A DNA stretch of 64,000 nt from an uncultured Eubacteriales bacterium (GCA_902763505.1 CACWSO010000004.1:62001-126000); one strand, 5' to 3'. Shown: positions 54,118 through 62,445, counted from the first letter of the stretch. The notes: a model not told the origin generated them from the letters alone. Program-made: numbers and translations.

Positions 54118-56112
54118 TTATATCCGCAGGGCTACATCATAGGCAGACCATACAGCATTCAAGAGATTTCCAGAGGCTTTTGCATCTCCAATTATATGAA
54201 TATTGTACTGAGTTTCCTTCGGGATTTCAAGCGGCGAGGCCGTATATCCAACAGCTAGAATAACTGTGTCACAGGTTAGTTTGATTTCTTTACCACCCTT
54301 GCGGATAAGTACGCCTTCGTCTCGAACTTCAGAAAGATTTGCATGGGTAATTACCTGAACGTTTTTTTGCTCCATCAATTCACGAAGCATAATTGAATTT
54401 GCGGCACAAAGATTTTTCACCTGAAGAATATCGTCCAACATTTCCACAACAGTCACTTCATGCCCATGAAGAGCCATTTCGTAAGCCACCTCACACCCCG
54501 TCAGTCCGCCGCCGATGATCACAACGCGCTTGCCTGCTTTCTCTTTGCCCAATAACCAGGATTTAACCTCTACCACATGTTTCTTATCGATCCCTTTAAC
54601 TGGAAGTTGCCTAGGCATTGCTCCGTTCGCAACAATTACATCATCTGGCCTTAACTCCTTCACCAAAGCAGCATCAACAGCTGTATTCAACCGTACCTCA
54701 ACCTGCTTTCGCTGCATTTCACCAATATACCATTCGATCAGTCTTTTATCATCTTCCTTAAAAGATGGTGCAGCTGCAGCAATAAAAGCTCCGCCAAGCC
54801 TGTCGCTCTTCTCACAAAGCATGACCTTATGTCCTCTCATGGCGCATACTCTTGCAGCCTCCATACCCGCAATTCCGCCCCCTGCGACTAACACGTTTCT
54901 TTTTTGTTCCGCCGCTGTAACAGCGTACTTCCGCTCTTGCATACATGCTGGATTTAAGGCACAGGATAAACCTTCTCCCTCTACCAATCTTCCCAGACAC
55001 CCATTGTGACAGGCGATGCACGGACGGATTTGTTCCGCGTGCCCTTGACGGAGTTTGCTTACCCACTCTGCATCAGCAAGAAATTGTCTCGCAATGCCGA
55101 TGCCATCAATCTGCCCTTTGTTTATTGCTTCTGCTGCAACCTGAGGGTCATCCATTCTTCCTGCGCAAACCACTGGTATTGAAACATGTCTACGAAGGAA
55201 AGCGCAATCTTCCAGATTGCAGGCTTTCTTCATATAAACAGGGGGATGAGCCCAGTACCATGCATCATAGGATCCATTATCTGCGTCCAGCATGTCGCAT
55301 CCTGCTTCTTCAAGAATCTTCGCTGCACGAATACTTTCCTGATAATCACGTCCAAACTCTTCGTACTCTTCTTCAGGAAGAGCGCCGCGATTAAACCCTT
55401 TCATTTTGCTAACGACGCTGTACCTGACTGCAACAGGATAATCTCCGCACTCCTCTTTGATGCCACGAATAATATCTGTGGCAAAACGAAGCCTGTTTTC
55501 CAACGTCCCCCCATAGCAATCGTCCCGGAAATTGGTATTTGCAATTGCGAACTGATCCAAAAGGTACCCTTCGTGAATCGCGTGAATTTCCACGCCATCG
55601 ATACCGCATTCTTTGGCCTTCGCAGCAGCCCAAATGGCAAGTTGAATTCTACGTCTAATTTCCTTCTGCGGCATCTCTTCATGGATTACGGATGGATCCC
55701 AGACATTCGGCAACTGACTCGATGCAAAACGTACTTTGTTAAAATCAGAATCAGACATGTAATCAAATGCTTTCAGCCCTACAACTCTTCCGAGTCCTGC
55801 ATTGATTTGCAAAAAGAACTTTGCCCCTGCTTCATGTATCAACTCCATGAGCTCTTTGACTGGTCCATCAAATTCTTTTTCGTACTGATTTACATTATAT
55901 CCTCTTCCGAAATTATCCATAACAGCTACCGCACCTGACACAATCAAGCCTGCTCCACCTCTGGCCCGAGCGAGATAAAAGTCTCTTGTTGCTTCATTGA
56001 AGACACCTTTATCCAATAGAGATGTTCCTGTTACTGCTGTTTCCACAAACCGGTTCGGAACTTCGATATTTCCAATCTTAAATGGTGTAAATAGAATTTC
56101 TTCGTTACTCAC
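54118..56112 (-). CDS. Old Yellow Enzyme-type NADH:flavin oxidoreductase with Fe-S and FAD domains
   Basis: 664 residues in the 2,4-dienoyl-CoA reductase/BaiCD architecture. An FMN-binding TIM barrel (about 1-350) has EIHAIHEGYLLDQF. The Fe-S motif reads CIACHNGCLGR, then CALNPACMQE. An FAD site follows at VLVAGGGIAGMEAARV and a pyridine-nucleotide site at VVIIGGGLTGCEVAYEM. Such enzymes reduce activated C=C bonds of enoates, enones or bile-acid intermediates using NAD(P)H. The substrate here is unknown. The start overlaps the MFS stop by 8 nt. Confidence 0.88.
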   Translation of the reverse strand: MSNEEILFTPFKIGNIEVPNRFVETAVTGTSLLDKGVFNEATRDFYLARARGGAGLIVSGAVAVMDNFGRGYNVNQYEKEFDGPVKELMELIHEAGAKFFLQINAGLGRVVGLKAFDYMSDSDFNKVRFASSQLPNVWDPSVIHEEMPQKEIRRRIQLAIWAAAKAKECGIDGVEIHAIHEGYLLDQFAIANTNFRDDCYGGTLENRLRFATDIIRGIKEECGDYPVAVRYSVVSKMKGFNRGALPEEEYEEFGRDYQESIRAAKILEEAGCDMLDADNGSYDAWYWAHPPVYMKKACNLEDCAFLRRHVSIPVVCAGRMDDPQVAAEAINKGQIDGIGIARQFLADAEWVSKLRQGHAEQIRPCIACHNGCLGRLVEGEGLSCALNPACMQERKYAVTAAEQKRNVLVAGGGIAGMEAARVCAMRGHKVMLCEKSDRLGGAFIAAAAPSFKEDDKRLIEWYIGEMQRKQVEVRLNTAVDAALVKELRPDDVIVANGAMPRQLPVKGIDKKHVVEVKSWLLGKEKAGKRVVIIGGGLTGCEVAYEMALHGHEVTVVEMLDDILQVKNLCAANSIMLRELMEQKNVQVITHANLSEVRDEGVLIRKGGKEIKLTCDTVILAVGYTASPLEIPKETQYNIHIIGDAKASGNLLNAVWSAYDVALRI

Positions 56113-57355
56113 TTTTATCCTCCTTAACCGGACGAATACAGCTCATGTAGATAATTATCGCTACAATCCCCAATGCGGTCATACCTACCCATGCTATCAA
56201 ATAACTGCCTGTTACGTCATACACCATGCTGATCATAGATTGCAGCATGCCTCCAATTCCAGCAGTCATACAGAAGAATCCGAAAATCGAGCCATAATCC
56301 CTGTTTCCATACATCGTACTGACAATCATTGGCATAGAGACAGTTGCAACCGGCGCACCAAGTCCATAAAAGATGATATACATTATTATTATCGCCAGAG
56401 AGCCTGTAAGACCTATTACATAGAACGCTACGAATGCCAGCATAAGAAAGACCAATGCAATCAGCGTAGCTTTTCTTGTACCAAGCTTTCCATCCAGAAA
56501 ACCGATAAGAACTTTACCTATAATAAGCATCCCTGATCCTCCAGCAATAATATTCGCTGCTTTAGCAGGATCAAAACCGCTGTCTGTCAGATACGCAACG
56601 CCCTGGGCCAAAAAAGTCATATTGATTAACGCAGTAAGTATAAATCCAATGAACATGATCCACGTAACGGGACGACGGAGAGCATCTCCAAGCATGAGTC
56701 CGTACTTCTTACTATCTGCATATTGAACAGCATTCCCATTTAGATGATTTCCGGTGTTTCCCGAAGGTTTTTCCTTTATAACAATAAGTATTAAAGGTAG
56801 TACCAGTGCAATTAGAAGAGTTCCCGCCGTTCCAAATGCATATCTCCAGCCATATGTCGTAATGATCCATGTATAGAGTGGATTAAGAATCATGGAACCT
56901 GCTCCGGTACCAACTAATGCGATACCCATTGCCAGACCTACTTTATTCTCAGGGAACCAGTTTCTGATTAGAATTGCGATTGGTATGTTGCAGGCGAACG
57001 AAATTGAAGTTCCTGTAATTGCCGCAGCGATATAAAAGAAATAGATAGAAGGTGCTGTAGCAAACAGAAACATGCTGATTCCTGCAGCTGCGACACCTGT
57101 TGCCATCAGGCCTTTCACGTTCATTCGTTCCATCAATCTACCTGCAGCAACAGAGGAAATTAACATTGCCAGAGAATGAATAGTAATAGTAATAGTAAAT
57201 GTTGTTCTTTCAATTCCGAAATCTTCAGAGACTGGTTTCAAAAAAACACCCATGCAGTTAACTGCTGTTGCGAAAAGAATCATAAGTGCCAGAAATGATA
57301 CAACTACGATCCCCCATCCTCGTATATTCTTTTTTGTACTGATGTTTGTTGACAT
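56105..57355 (-). CDS. MFS transporter
   Basis: 416 residues with about twelve hydrophobic helices. MGVFLKPVSEDFGIERTTFT in the first loop and RNWFPENKVGLAMGIALVG in the TM4-TM5 region are typical of OFA/monocarboxylate-type MFS carriers. It heads the unit MFS-OYE-marR, and its translation is coupled to the OYE gene by an 8-nt overlap. It is probably the uptake system for the OYE substrate. Confidence 0.82.
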   Translation of the reverse strand: MSTNISTKKNIRGWGIVVVSFLALMILFATAVNCMGVFLKPVSEDFGIERTTFTITITIHSLAMLISSVAAGRLMERMNVKGLMATGVAAAGISMFLFATAPSIYFFYIAAAITGTSISFACNIPIAILIRNWFPENKVGLAMGIALVGTGAGSMILNPLYTWIITTYGWRYAFGTAGTLLIALVLPLILIVIKEKPSGNTGNHLNGNAVQYADSKKYGLMLGDALRRPVTWIMFIGFILTALINMTFLAQGVAYLTDSGFDPAKAANIIAGGSGMLIIGKVLIGFLDGKLGTRKATLIALVFLMLAFVAFYVIGLTGSLAIIIMYIIFYGLGAPVATVSMPMIVSTMYGNRDYGSIFGFFCMTAGIGGMLQSMISMVYDVTGSYLIAWVGMTALGIVAIIIYMSCIRPVKEDKSE

Positions 57356-57411
57356 ATTTTAAATACTTCCTTGTTTTTACTTAATATGTTAATTATTATT
57401 ATGATAACTAT

Positions 57412-57440
57412 AATATACTCGCGTTTAGTTATGATGTCAA
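57412..57440 (-). promoter_or_regulatory. Strong promoter of the MFS-OYE-marR unit
   Basis: Perfect TTGACA (57435-57440), a 17-nt spacer and TATATT (57412-57417) on the minus strand, about 60 nt before the MFS start. The 13-mer TAACATATTAAGT (read leftward, 57379-57391) just downstream may be a MarR operator. Confidence 0.8.
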
Positions 57441-57646
57441 CTATTAATATAATAACTGTATTTTTTCATCGTCCCAAGCTGGAAGCTCAAGCTGAGAGTC
57501 ACTACTTCCGGAAGGATCAATTACAAAAAACTGGCCAGGAGCTTGACCGTGACGGTGCGGGTTAGGTAAGATGGCATATAGCTGAACAATGTAGAGAGTG
57601 AGAAGCAGGAGGAAAGTCAACATAGTAAAAATTAGTAAATAAAAAG

Positions 57647-57679
57647 ATGACAGATAATACGTGTACTATCTGTCATCAG
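57647..57679 (-). terminator. Terminator of the 204-residue gene, repeat copy 2
   Basis: Palindromic hairpin (TGACAGATAGTACACGTATT / TATCTGTCA) followed leftward by CTTTTTATTT. 32 of 33 bases are identical to 48170-48202. Confidence 0.75.
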
Positions 57680-57702
57680 TTAGAACCACGGCTATTCTTC
57701 AC

Positions 57703-58317
57703 CTAATGTTTACTGTCAGGTCTTTTCGAAGGCAACCAAAATAATACTCCCTCAAAAGGTGGTATATCATCGCCTTTTCCTTTTGAATTTATTATTAATT
57801 CTCCTCTATGGTCTCGGCTCGCATAACCTAGATTTATCTCCAGACACATTAAATCAACAGTAAAAGATATCACCGCTCTTTTCAGTCTGCAAAAGTCATT
57901 GAAATCTAAGGCAACGGCATTTGTCTCCTTCTCTCGCATGCAATAGTTCCGATATGCGCTTCTGAAATCACCCTCCGTACCTGTGCTCTGAACGAAGTCA
58001 TTCTTCATAGCAATGATTGTATCGACTATTACTTTAGCATCTGAGTCTTGCATTCCTCTTTCATGAAAAAAATCTATCACCTCATAAGGTGATGCTATAT
58101 ATGGGAATAAAGAACAAATCATCTCAGAAGTTTTTATCGAGGAGATTATCCTTATGTCATTGCCTATGTCCGTTGACTCCTCATTTGTTCCAATCTCAAG
58201 CATGCCCTTTTGAACGTTTTCTCTCAGACGACTCCACTCCTGCAAAATGAACGCATCATCAACATCCTCTAGAATTGGAAATATTTTCTTTATCATTTCT
58301 TTAATAGTTTTATTCAT
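57703..58317 (-). CDS. Hypothetical protein
   Basis: 204 residues, no family recognised. It is soluble, mixed-charge and probably mostly helical (FHERGMQDSDAKVIVDTIIA in the middle), ending in a basic WLPSKRPDSKH. No signal peptide or membrane segment. It is a single gene with its own terminator, in an AT-rich, gene-poor stretch beside the mobile element. Its composition is more AT-rich than the neighbouring catabolic genes. Confidence 0.55.
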   Translation of the reverse strand: MNKTIKEMIKKIFPILEDVDDAFILQEWSRLRENVQKGMLEIGTNEESTDIGNDIRIISSIKTSEMICSLFPYIASPYEVIDFFHERGMQDSDAKVIVDTIIAMKNDFVQSTGTEGDFRSAYRNYCMREKETNAVALDFNDFCRLKRAVISFTVDLMCLEINLGYASRDHRGELIINSKGKGDDIPPFEGVLFWLPSKRPDSKH

Positions 58318-58736
58318 TTTTGTTGCATTCCTTTCATATTATTAGTTCCGCTACAAGCAAATTTCGGCAGCATTTCCTGATAAACTTGCGGGGGTCCACC
58401 AGCGCCACGTGATGGACAACACTCAGCTCCAGCAAAACATCAGCGGACACAGAACCTGATCTTCGCCGAATCCATTAGTGTCTAGACAGGTTTTAAACAA
58501 AAAAACACCCGAGACACCCAAAAAAGGGCATACGGATGACTTAATTGATTAAAACTGACGTGAATAACTAAAAAGATAACTTAATTATTAACTCATAAAT
58601 ATATTACCATTTGTTTATTGCGATTTCAACTGCTTTTGAGGGAGCAGATGTTTGTGGAACCTGTTGCTTGTTATCGCACTTCAACGAATTCAGTTATTTG
58701 TATGATAAATAGCCGTTCTTCTCCAAATCATAATTA
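58318..58736. other. Gene-poor AT-rich stretch
   Basis: No credible gene. Read leftward, a short frame around 58330-58430 ends LVVAELII-like after VHHVALVDPRKF and could be the tail of a lost gene. AT-rich repeats occupy 58540-58615. Nothing else was recognised. Confidence 0.4.
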
Positions 58737-59048
58737 TTACTCAAAGTTGTTTAGGTCCTCGTCGATATCAACGAAATCTTCATCTCCATCGACAACAATG
58801 CACTTGTACCTTGGTCAAGTAGACCGTTTCCATTTTCATCAATGTAGCCAACACATCCAAGTGATTATTGTAGTTTTTTCGCCGAAGATGGAGATGCGTT
58901 TCAAACTGCCGTCTGAACATAGTAATGGTTTCCGAGAAGAAGAGAACTCCTTCGGGTGTTCGAATGAACAACTCATAATCGTGGTATTCAGACATCTGAT
59001 ATCATATTGAGCTGTTGTACCTAACTTCAAATCAAATCTTTTTTTCAT
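58737..59048 (-). pseudogene. Frameshifted small-protein remnant
   Basis: Three protein-like segments follow each other in different frames: MKKRFDLKLGTTAQYD, then SEYHDYELFIRTPEGVLFFS with its continuation, then YKCIVVDGDEDFVDIDEDL ending at a TAA (58737-58739). Each is plausible coding sequence but no single frame joins them. At least two frameshifts would be needed. The family was not recognised. Confidence 0.45.
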
Positions 59049-59136
59049 GAACAAAGAACCAATTATGTGTTTTGACACTTATTTATTTTTCGATGCCTAA
59101 TTATTCTGTATGTATAAGAGTCCTTTTATATTCGAT

Positions 59137-59158
59137 TTTGAGGTCAACATGTAGGCAA
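59137..59158 (-). repeat. Degenerate third copy of the element-arm end
   Basis: TTTTGAGGTCAACATGTAGG resembles the arm ends at 29577-29598 and 47002-47023 (TTTTGAGGTCAAAATGTGG in copy A). The upstream part aligns only loosely. Confidence 0.45.
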
Positions 59159-59166
59159 CAGAAAAG

Positions 59167-59192
59167 AAAACCGTTGAAATTTCAACGGTTTT
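59167..59192 (-). terminator. Perfect hairpin beside a guaA-end-like site
   Basis: AAAACCGTTGAAA and TTTCAACGGTTTT form a 26-bp perfect palindrome with T-rich sequence leftward. Its position next to the core at 59206 repeats the core-then-terminator arrangement of the other sites. Confidence 0.65.
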
Positions 59193-59205
59193 CGTTACTT
59201 TGTCT

Positions 59206-59216
59206 TATTCCCACTC
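59206..59216 (-). repeat. Partial guaA-end-like core at the left border of the integrase element
   Basis: TATTCCCACTC matches the first 11 bases of the core at 29467, 31860 and 46892, then diverges. Leftward it reads E-E-W-E-stop. It may be the attachment site of the integrase-bearing element to its right. Confidence 0.4.
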
Positions 59217-59346
59217 CTCGGTGACTGCCGTTATGGCCGGTTCGACAGCTCCTTTTTACAGGGGAATCTATCCGTTTCACCCGGAAAATCCGTTTCATCA
59301 GTAGGGTTCTTAGACTTTTTAGAACCATTTTAGAACCACGGGGTTA

Positions 59347-59541
59347 TCAGCTGTCTTCTGGATCATCGCCTCCGTAGGTCCGTTCAAGATAATACTTTCT
59401 GCTGACACGACCAGGTACAATCATGTATCCTGCCTGTTCCAGTTCCTCATTCAATTGCCTGATCATATTATATGCCTTGGCTCTTGAAACGCCGAAATCT
59501 TCCTGAACCTCTTCAGATGTAACAAATCGCTTATTAATCAT
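59347..59541 (-). CDS. Small helix-turn-helix protein (excisionase-like), paralogue 1
   Basis: 64 residues. RFVTSEEVQEDFGVSRAKAY is a MerR/excisionase-type HTH, followed by a wing-like VPGRVSRKYYLERTYG. It is clearly paralogous to the proteins at 59571-59765 and 61399-61593. It may act as recombination directionality factor or local repressor. Confidence 0.65.
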   Translation of the reverse strand: MINKRFVTSEEVQEDFGVSRAKAYNMIRQLNEELEQAGYMIVPGRVSRKYYLERTYGGDDPEDS

Positions 59542-59570
59542 AATAACACCACCTTTTTCTAAAACAACAC

Positions 59571-59765
59571 TTATACGTTCCTGCTTTCTTTACTTCCGTA
59601 GATTCGTTCCAGATAGTATTTCCTGCTGACACGCCCCGCTACGGTCAGATAGCCCTGTGCTTTTAGCTCTGCATTCATTTCTCGAATCATTCGGTACGCA
59701 AATCCCTTGGAAACCTTGAAGTCCTTCGCAACAGTATCTGCTGTAACAAACAGTTCATCTTCCAT
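59571..59765 (-). CDS. Small helix-turn-helix protein (excisionase-like), paralogue 2
   Basis: 64 residues from MEDELFVTADTVAKDFKVSK. The same HTH and VAGRVSRKYYLERIYG tail as its neighbours. The frame is open 16 codons further upstream, but ATG 59763-59765 is chosen because AGAGGTG precedes it and the length then equals both paralogues. Confidence 0.65.
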   Translation of the reverse strand: MEDELFVTADTVAKDFKVSKGFAYRMIREMNAELKAQGYLTVAGRVSRKYYLERIYGSKESRNV

Positions 59766-59899
59766 AATGACACCTCTTTTCTTCATCTTCTTGTTATTAA
59801 CAACTGGTGTCATTATATGTACTTGGATGATCTATGTTAAATGTACGATTTCCTATGTCACACAGGAAACATAGGTCTGCCTTCTCTGCACAATGTATG

Positions 59900-59938
59900 C
59901 GAAAAAGCAGCTGCAACTGTTGTTACAACTGCTTTTCC
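59900..59938 (-). terminator. Hairpin terminator after the MobC-like gene
   Basis: AAAAGCAGTTG pairs with CAGCTGCTTTT (one G-T pair) with a partly structured loop, followed by a T run leftward. Confidence 0.55.
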
Positions 59939-59964
59939 GCAAGGGGTAGCTATGAACGAAACAA

Positions 59965-60300
59965 TCATTCCCATGTTTCTGTGATTTCAAATATCGTCCT
60001 GAGTTCTGCCATTACCACCGGATCCAGATTCTCGTACTTCTCAATCTCATGAAGGTATGGCACGATTTCCTCCAGGCTTTCTATAATCCGCCTTCGCAAG
60101 GCTTCATTTCCCACTACAATGATTTTCTGATGCAGACCGCTCTGGGTCATATAGTCCTGCACCCTGCGCCCGCTGAGGCGGATCCTGTTATACAGTTCCT
60201 CATGCTGCTTCGGAGCTATGTGAAATGCTACTGTTATGTACTTGCCGCGCTTCTGGGGATTATTCCTGGGTTTCCGTCCGAATGTGTTTTCATATCCCAT
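59965..60300 (-). CDS. MobC-like relaxosome / ribbon-helix-helix protein
   Basis: 111 residues. A basic N-terminus (GRKPRNNPQKRGKYITVAFH) is followed by EELYNRIRLSGRRVQDYMTQ and a helical tail, the pattern of MobC-type mobilisation accessory proteins with a ribbon-helix-helix. MobC assists nicking at an origin of transfer. No relaxase lies in the visible part of the element. It begins 2 nt after the integrase stop. Confidence 0.6.
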   Translation of the reverse strand: MGYENTFGRKPRNNPQKRGKYITVAFHIAPKQHEELYNRIRLSGRRVQDYMTQSGLHQKIIVVGNEALRRRIIESLEEIVPYLHEIEKYENLDPVVMAELRTIFEITETWE

Positions 60301-60302
60301 AC

Positions 60303-61394
60303 CTATACCGCCTCCTGCCAGTCATTCGCCGCGGAAAGTTTCCCAGCGATCTCATTCTGTTTATGCGGGAACATATGTGCATAGTGCATGGTGATATCGA
60401 TATTCTCATGCCCTACCCTGTTGGCGATATCGACTGCCGAGAATCCCATATCTATCAGCATCGATACATGGGAATGCCTAAGGTCATGGACACGGATTCG
60501 TTTTACTCCTGCAGCGTCCGCCCCTCTGGTCATCTCTTTGTGCATCGTTGATTTTGACAGCATGAATATCCTATTATCCGGATTCAGACCATACTGCATT
60601 TTCACAAATGCCTCAATCTCTCTTGTCAGGAAATGCGGTATTTTCACTACACGAATTCCTTTCTTTGTCTTCGGTGGTGTGATCACCACTTCCTTGTTCA
60701 AATGCTGCAGGGATTTCGTTACGTGGATTTCATCATTTTCAAAATCGATGTCCGTCGGCGTCAGTGCCAGCATCTCGCCGAGTCTGAGACCGCCCCAGTA
60801 GAGGATCTCGAATGCCGTAAAGGCTTCGATGTTATCGCTGATCGCTTGTGAGAAAGCCTTGTATTCTTCTCTGGTCCAAACGAGCATCTCTACCTGCCTT
60901 TCCGCACCGCCGATCGGGCCGGCAGCATGGACTGGATTCTTTTTCAGTTCATACAATCTGACTGCATGATTCATGATACAGCTAAGCTGAGTCTGGATCG
61001 TTTTCAGATACTTCTTCGCATAAAGAGGATTGCCATTCTCATCCTGCCTGCCGATCAGAGTGTTCTGCCATTTGATCACATCGCTTGGCTTGATCTCGTT
61101 CATTTTCTTCTGACCAAAGAACGGAATCAGTTTTTCCTTGATGATGTACTCTTTTGTTTCCCATGTGTTCTTCCTGAGTTTTGGTTTGACATCCTCTTTA
61201 TAGATCTCAACGAACTCCGCAAAAGTCATGTCCAGTGACTCTGCTTTTTTGTTCAGAAATGATTTTTCCCATTCCAGTGCTTCCTTCTTGGTCTTGAAGC
61301 CCCGTTTATGTTTCTTTTTCCTTGTCCCTGTCCAGTCCTCATAGTAGAACTGGCATTCCCATGTATTTTTCCCTTTTTCTTTGTTTGCTGCCAT
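60303..61394 (-). CDS. int: Tyrosine recombinase / integrase
   Basis: 363 residues. An AP2-like arm-binding N-terminus (KNTWECQFYYEDWTGTRKKK) and an SAM-like core-binding domain (about 55-150) precede the catalytic domain. All active-site residues are visible: Arg204 in GGLRLGE, His303-x-x-Arg306 in VHDLRHSHVS, His329 in VGHENIDIT and Tyr338 in MHYAHMF. It should integrate and excise the surrounding element. The frame is open 11 codons further upstream, but ATG 61392-61394 has AAGGA at the right distance and follows the excisionase-like stop by 4 nt. Confidence 0.92.
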   Translation of the reverse strand: MAANKEKGKNTWECQFYYEDWTGTRKKKHKRGFKTKKEALEWEKSFLNKKAESLDMTFAEFVEIYKEDVKPKLRKNTWETKEYIIKEKLIPFFGQKKMNEIKPSDVIKWQNTLIGRQDENGNPLYAKKYLKTIQTQLSCIMNHAVRLYELKKNPVHAAGPIGGAERQVEMLVWTREEYKAFSQAISDNIEAFTAFEILYWGGLRLGEMLALTPTDIDFENDEIHVTKSLQHLNKEVVITPPKTKKGIRVVKIPHFLTREIEAFVKMQYGLNPDNRIFMLSKSTMHKEMTRGADAAGVKRIRVHDLRHSHVSMLIDMGFSAVDIANRVGHENIDITMHYAHMFPHKQNEIAGKLSAANDWQEAV

Positions 61395-61398
61395 ATCT

Positions 61399-61593
61399 TT
61401 ATCCTTCCATCTGTGGAGCAAGGCCATAGGTGCGTTCCAGATAGTACTGTTTGCTGACTCTTCCCGGAACTATCAGATAACCCTGTTCCTTCAGTTCCTC
61501 ATTCAACTGTTTGACCATTTCGTATGCCTTTGTTCTTGATACTCCAAAATCCTTTGCTACTCTATCAGCAGTAATAAACATTTCATGTTCCAT
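61399..61593 (-). CDS. Excisionase-like HTH protein coupled to the integrase
   Basis: 64 residues. FITADRVAKDFGVSRTKAYE is the HTH, followed by VPGRVSKQYYLERTYG. Its stop is 4 nt before the integrase start, the classic xis-int order, so it is the best candidate of the three paralogues for a recombination directionality factor. AGGAGG precedes the ATG. Confidence 0.7.
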   Translation of the reverse strand: MEHEMFITADRVAKDFGVSRTKAYEMVKQLNEELKEQGYLIVPGRVSKQYYLERTYGLAPQMEG

Positions 61594-61689
61594 AATTTCC
61601 TCCTAATGTATTTCCCGGGATGATCGCATCATATCCCGTTTCTTTAATTCTGTTGACTGTGTGAATTCCTTGATTCGCACAATTGACTT

Positions 61690-62121
61690 CTATCGCTTTC
61701 TCTTCTTTCTCTTACTACTTTTGTGCGACCTGTGGCCACAACCCTTCCGACGGTTTCTGTGTCTTCGTCTTTTCATCCGGATAGAGTGCCGTACTGCCCG
61801 ATCGACGTCCTTATACAGTTCTTCACTTAAGGTGCATCTATAACTCAGAAAATCCTCCCGCACCAGTTCCGCGGTCTGCTCTGCCAGTACCATAGACTGT
61901 TTCGGCAGTCCTTTCAGCATTGGGAGCACAACATGCGTCGGCATTCCTGCGGCTTTCAGCTGACTTGTCAGCAGAGCAACACGAAAAACTGGCGAAGCTC
62001 TGTTCAGCCAGTTTGCCGAAATGACGACCACCGGCCTGTCCCCAGCCTGGATCGAGCCGCGCTGCTGTGGGATCCTGGCGAAATAGATGTCCCCTTGTTG
62101 GACCTGTCTATTCTCATCCAT
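61690..62121 (-). CDS. MazF/PemK-like toxin with a long basic tail
   Basis: 143 residues. VQQGDIYFARIPQQRGSIQA, GDRPVVVISAN (catalytic Arg) and ALLTSQLK match MazF/PemK mRNA interferases. Residues about 112-143 form an Arg/Lys/His-rich tail (RMKRRRHRNRRKG onward) that is not part of the normal fold. No MazE-type antitoxin gene is adjacent; the gene upstream is a small sigma-like HTH protein 12 nt away. The basic tail could bind nucleic acid. Confidence 0.75.
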   Translation of the reverse strand: MDENRQVQQGDIYFARIPQQRGSIQAGDRPVVVISANWLNRASPVFRVALLTSQLKAAGMPTHVVLPMLKGLPKQSMVLAEQTAELVREDFLSYRCTLSEELYKDVDRAVRHSIRMKRRRHRNRRKGCGHRSHKSSKRKKRKR

Positions 62122-62133
62122 GTCCTGTCACTC

Positions 62134-62445
62134 CTACATTACTTTGCTGAGCGTCTTACGAATGCTTCTGACTTCGATGCGGATCTCTTTCAGTGACATC
62201 TCCATGATTCTTCTCACATCAGCAGGGCACATTCCCTCGAAGAATACCAGTTCAATGATTCTAATCTGTGCTTCGGTAAGATCCTTCAGGCCCTCTGTCA
62301 GACCATCATCTTCTGTTTCACCGATCCATGCGTGATTCTTTTTCCTGTGATAGGTTTCTCTCAGACCCTCTGCTCTGAGGATGCCCTCAGCCATTTCCAT
62401 CAGCTGATCATCATAGATCAGCATTCCATCTGCTCTTGTTTCCAT
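62134..62445 (-). CDS. Small sigma-70 region 4-like HTH protein
   Basis: About 103 residues from METRADGMLIYDD. The C-terminal half (LTEAQIRIIELVFFEGMCPA followed by DVRRIMEMSLKEIRIEVRSI) resembles sigma-factor region 4 or ArpU-type late regulators of mobile elements. The frame is open 12 codons further upstream, but AAGGAGG points to the ATG at 62443-62445. It lies directly upstream of the MazF-like gene and may regulate it or act as its antitoxin. Confidence 0.6.
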   Translation of the reverse strand: METRADGMLIYDDQLMEMAEGILRAEGLRETYHRKKNHAWIGETEDDGLTEGLKDLTEAQIRIIELVFFEGMCPADVRRIMEMSLKEIRIEVRSIRKTLSKVM

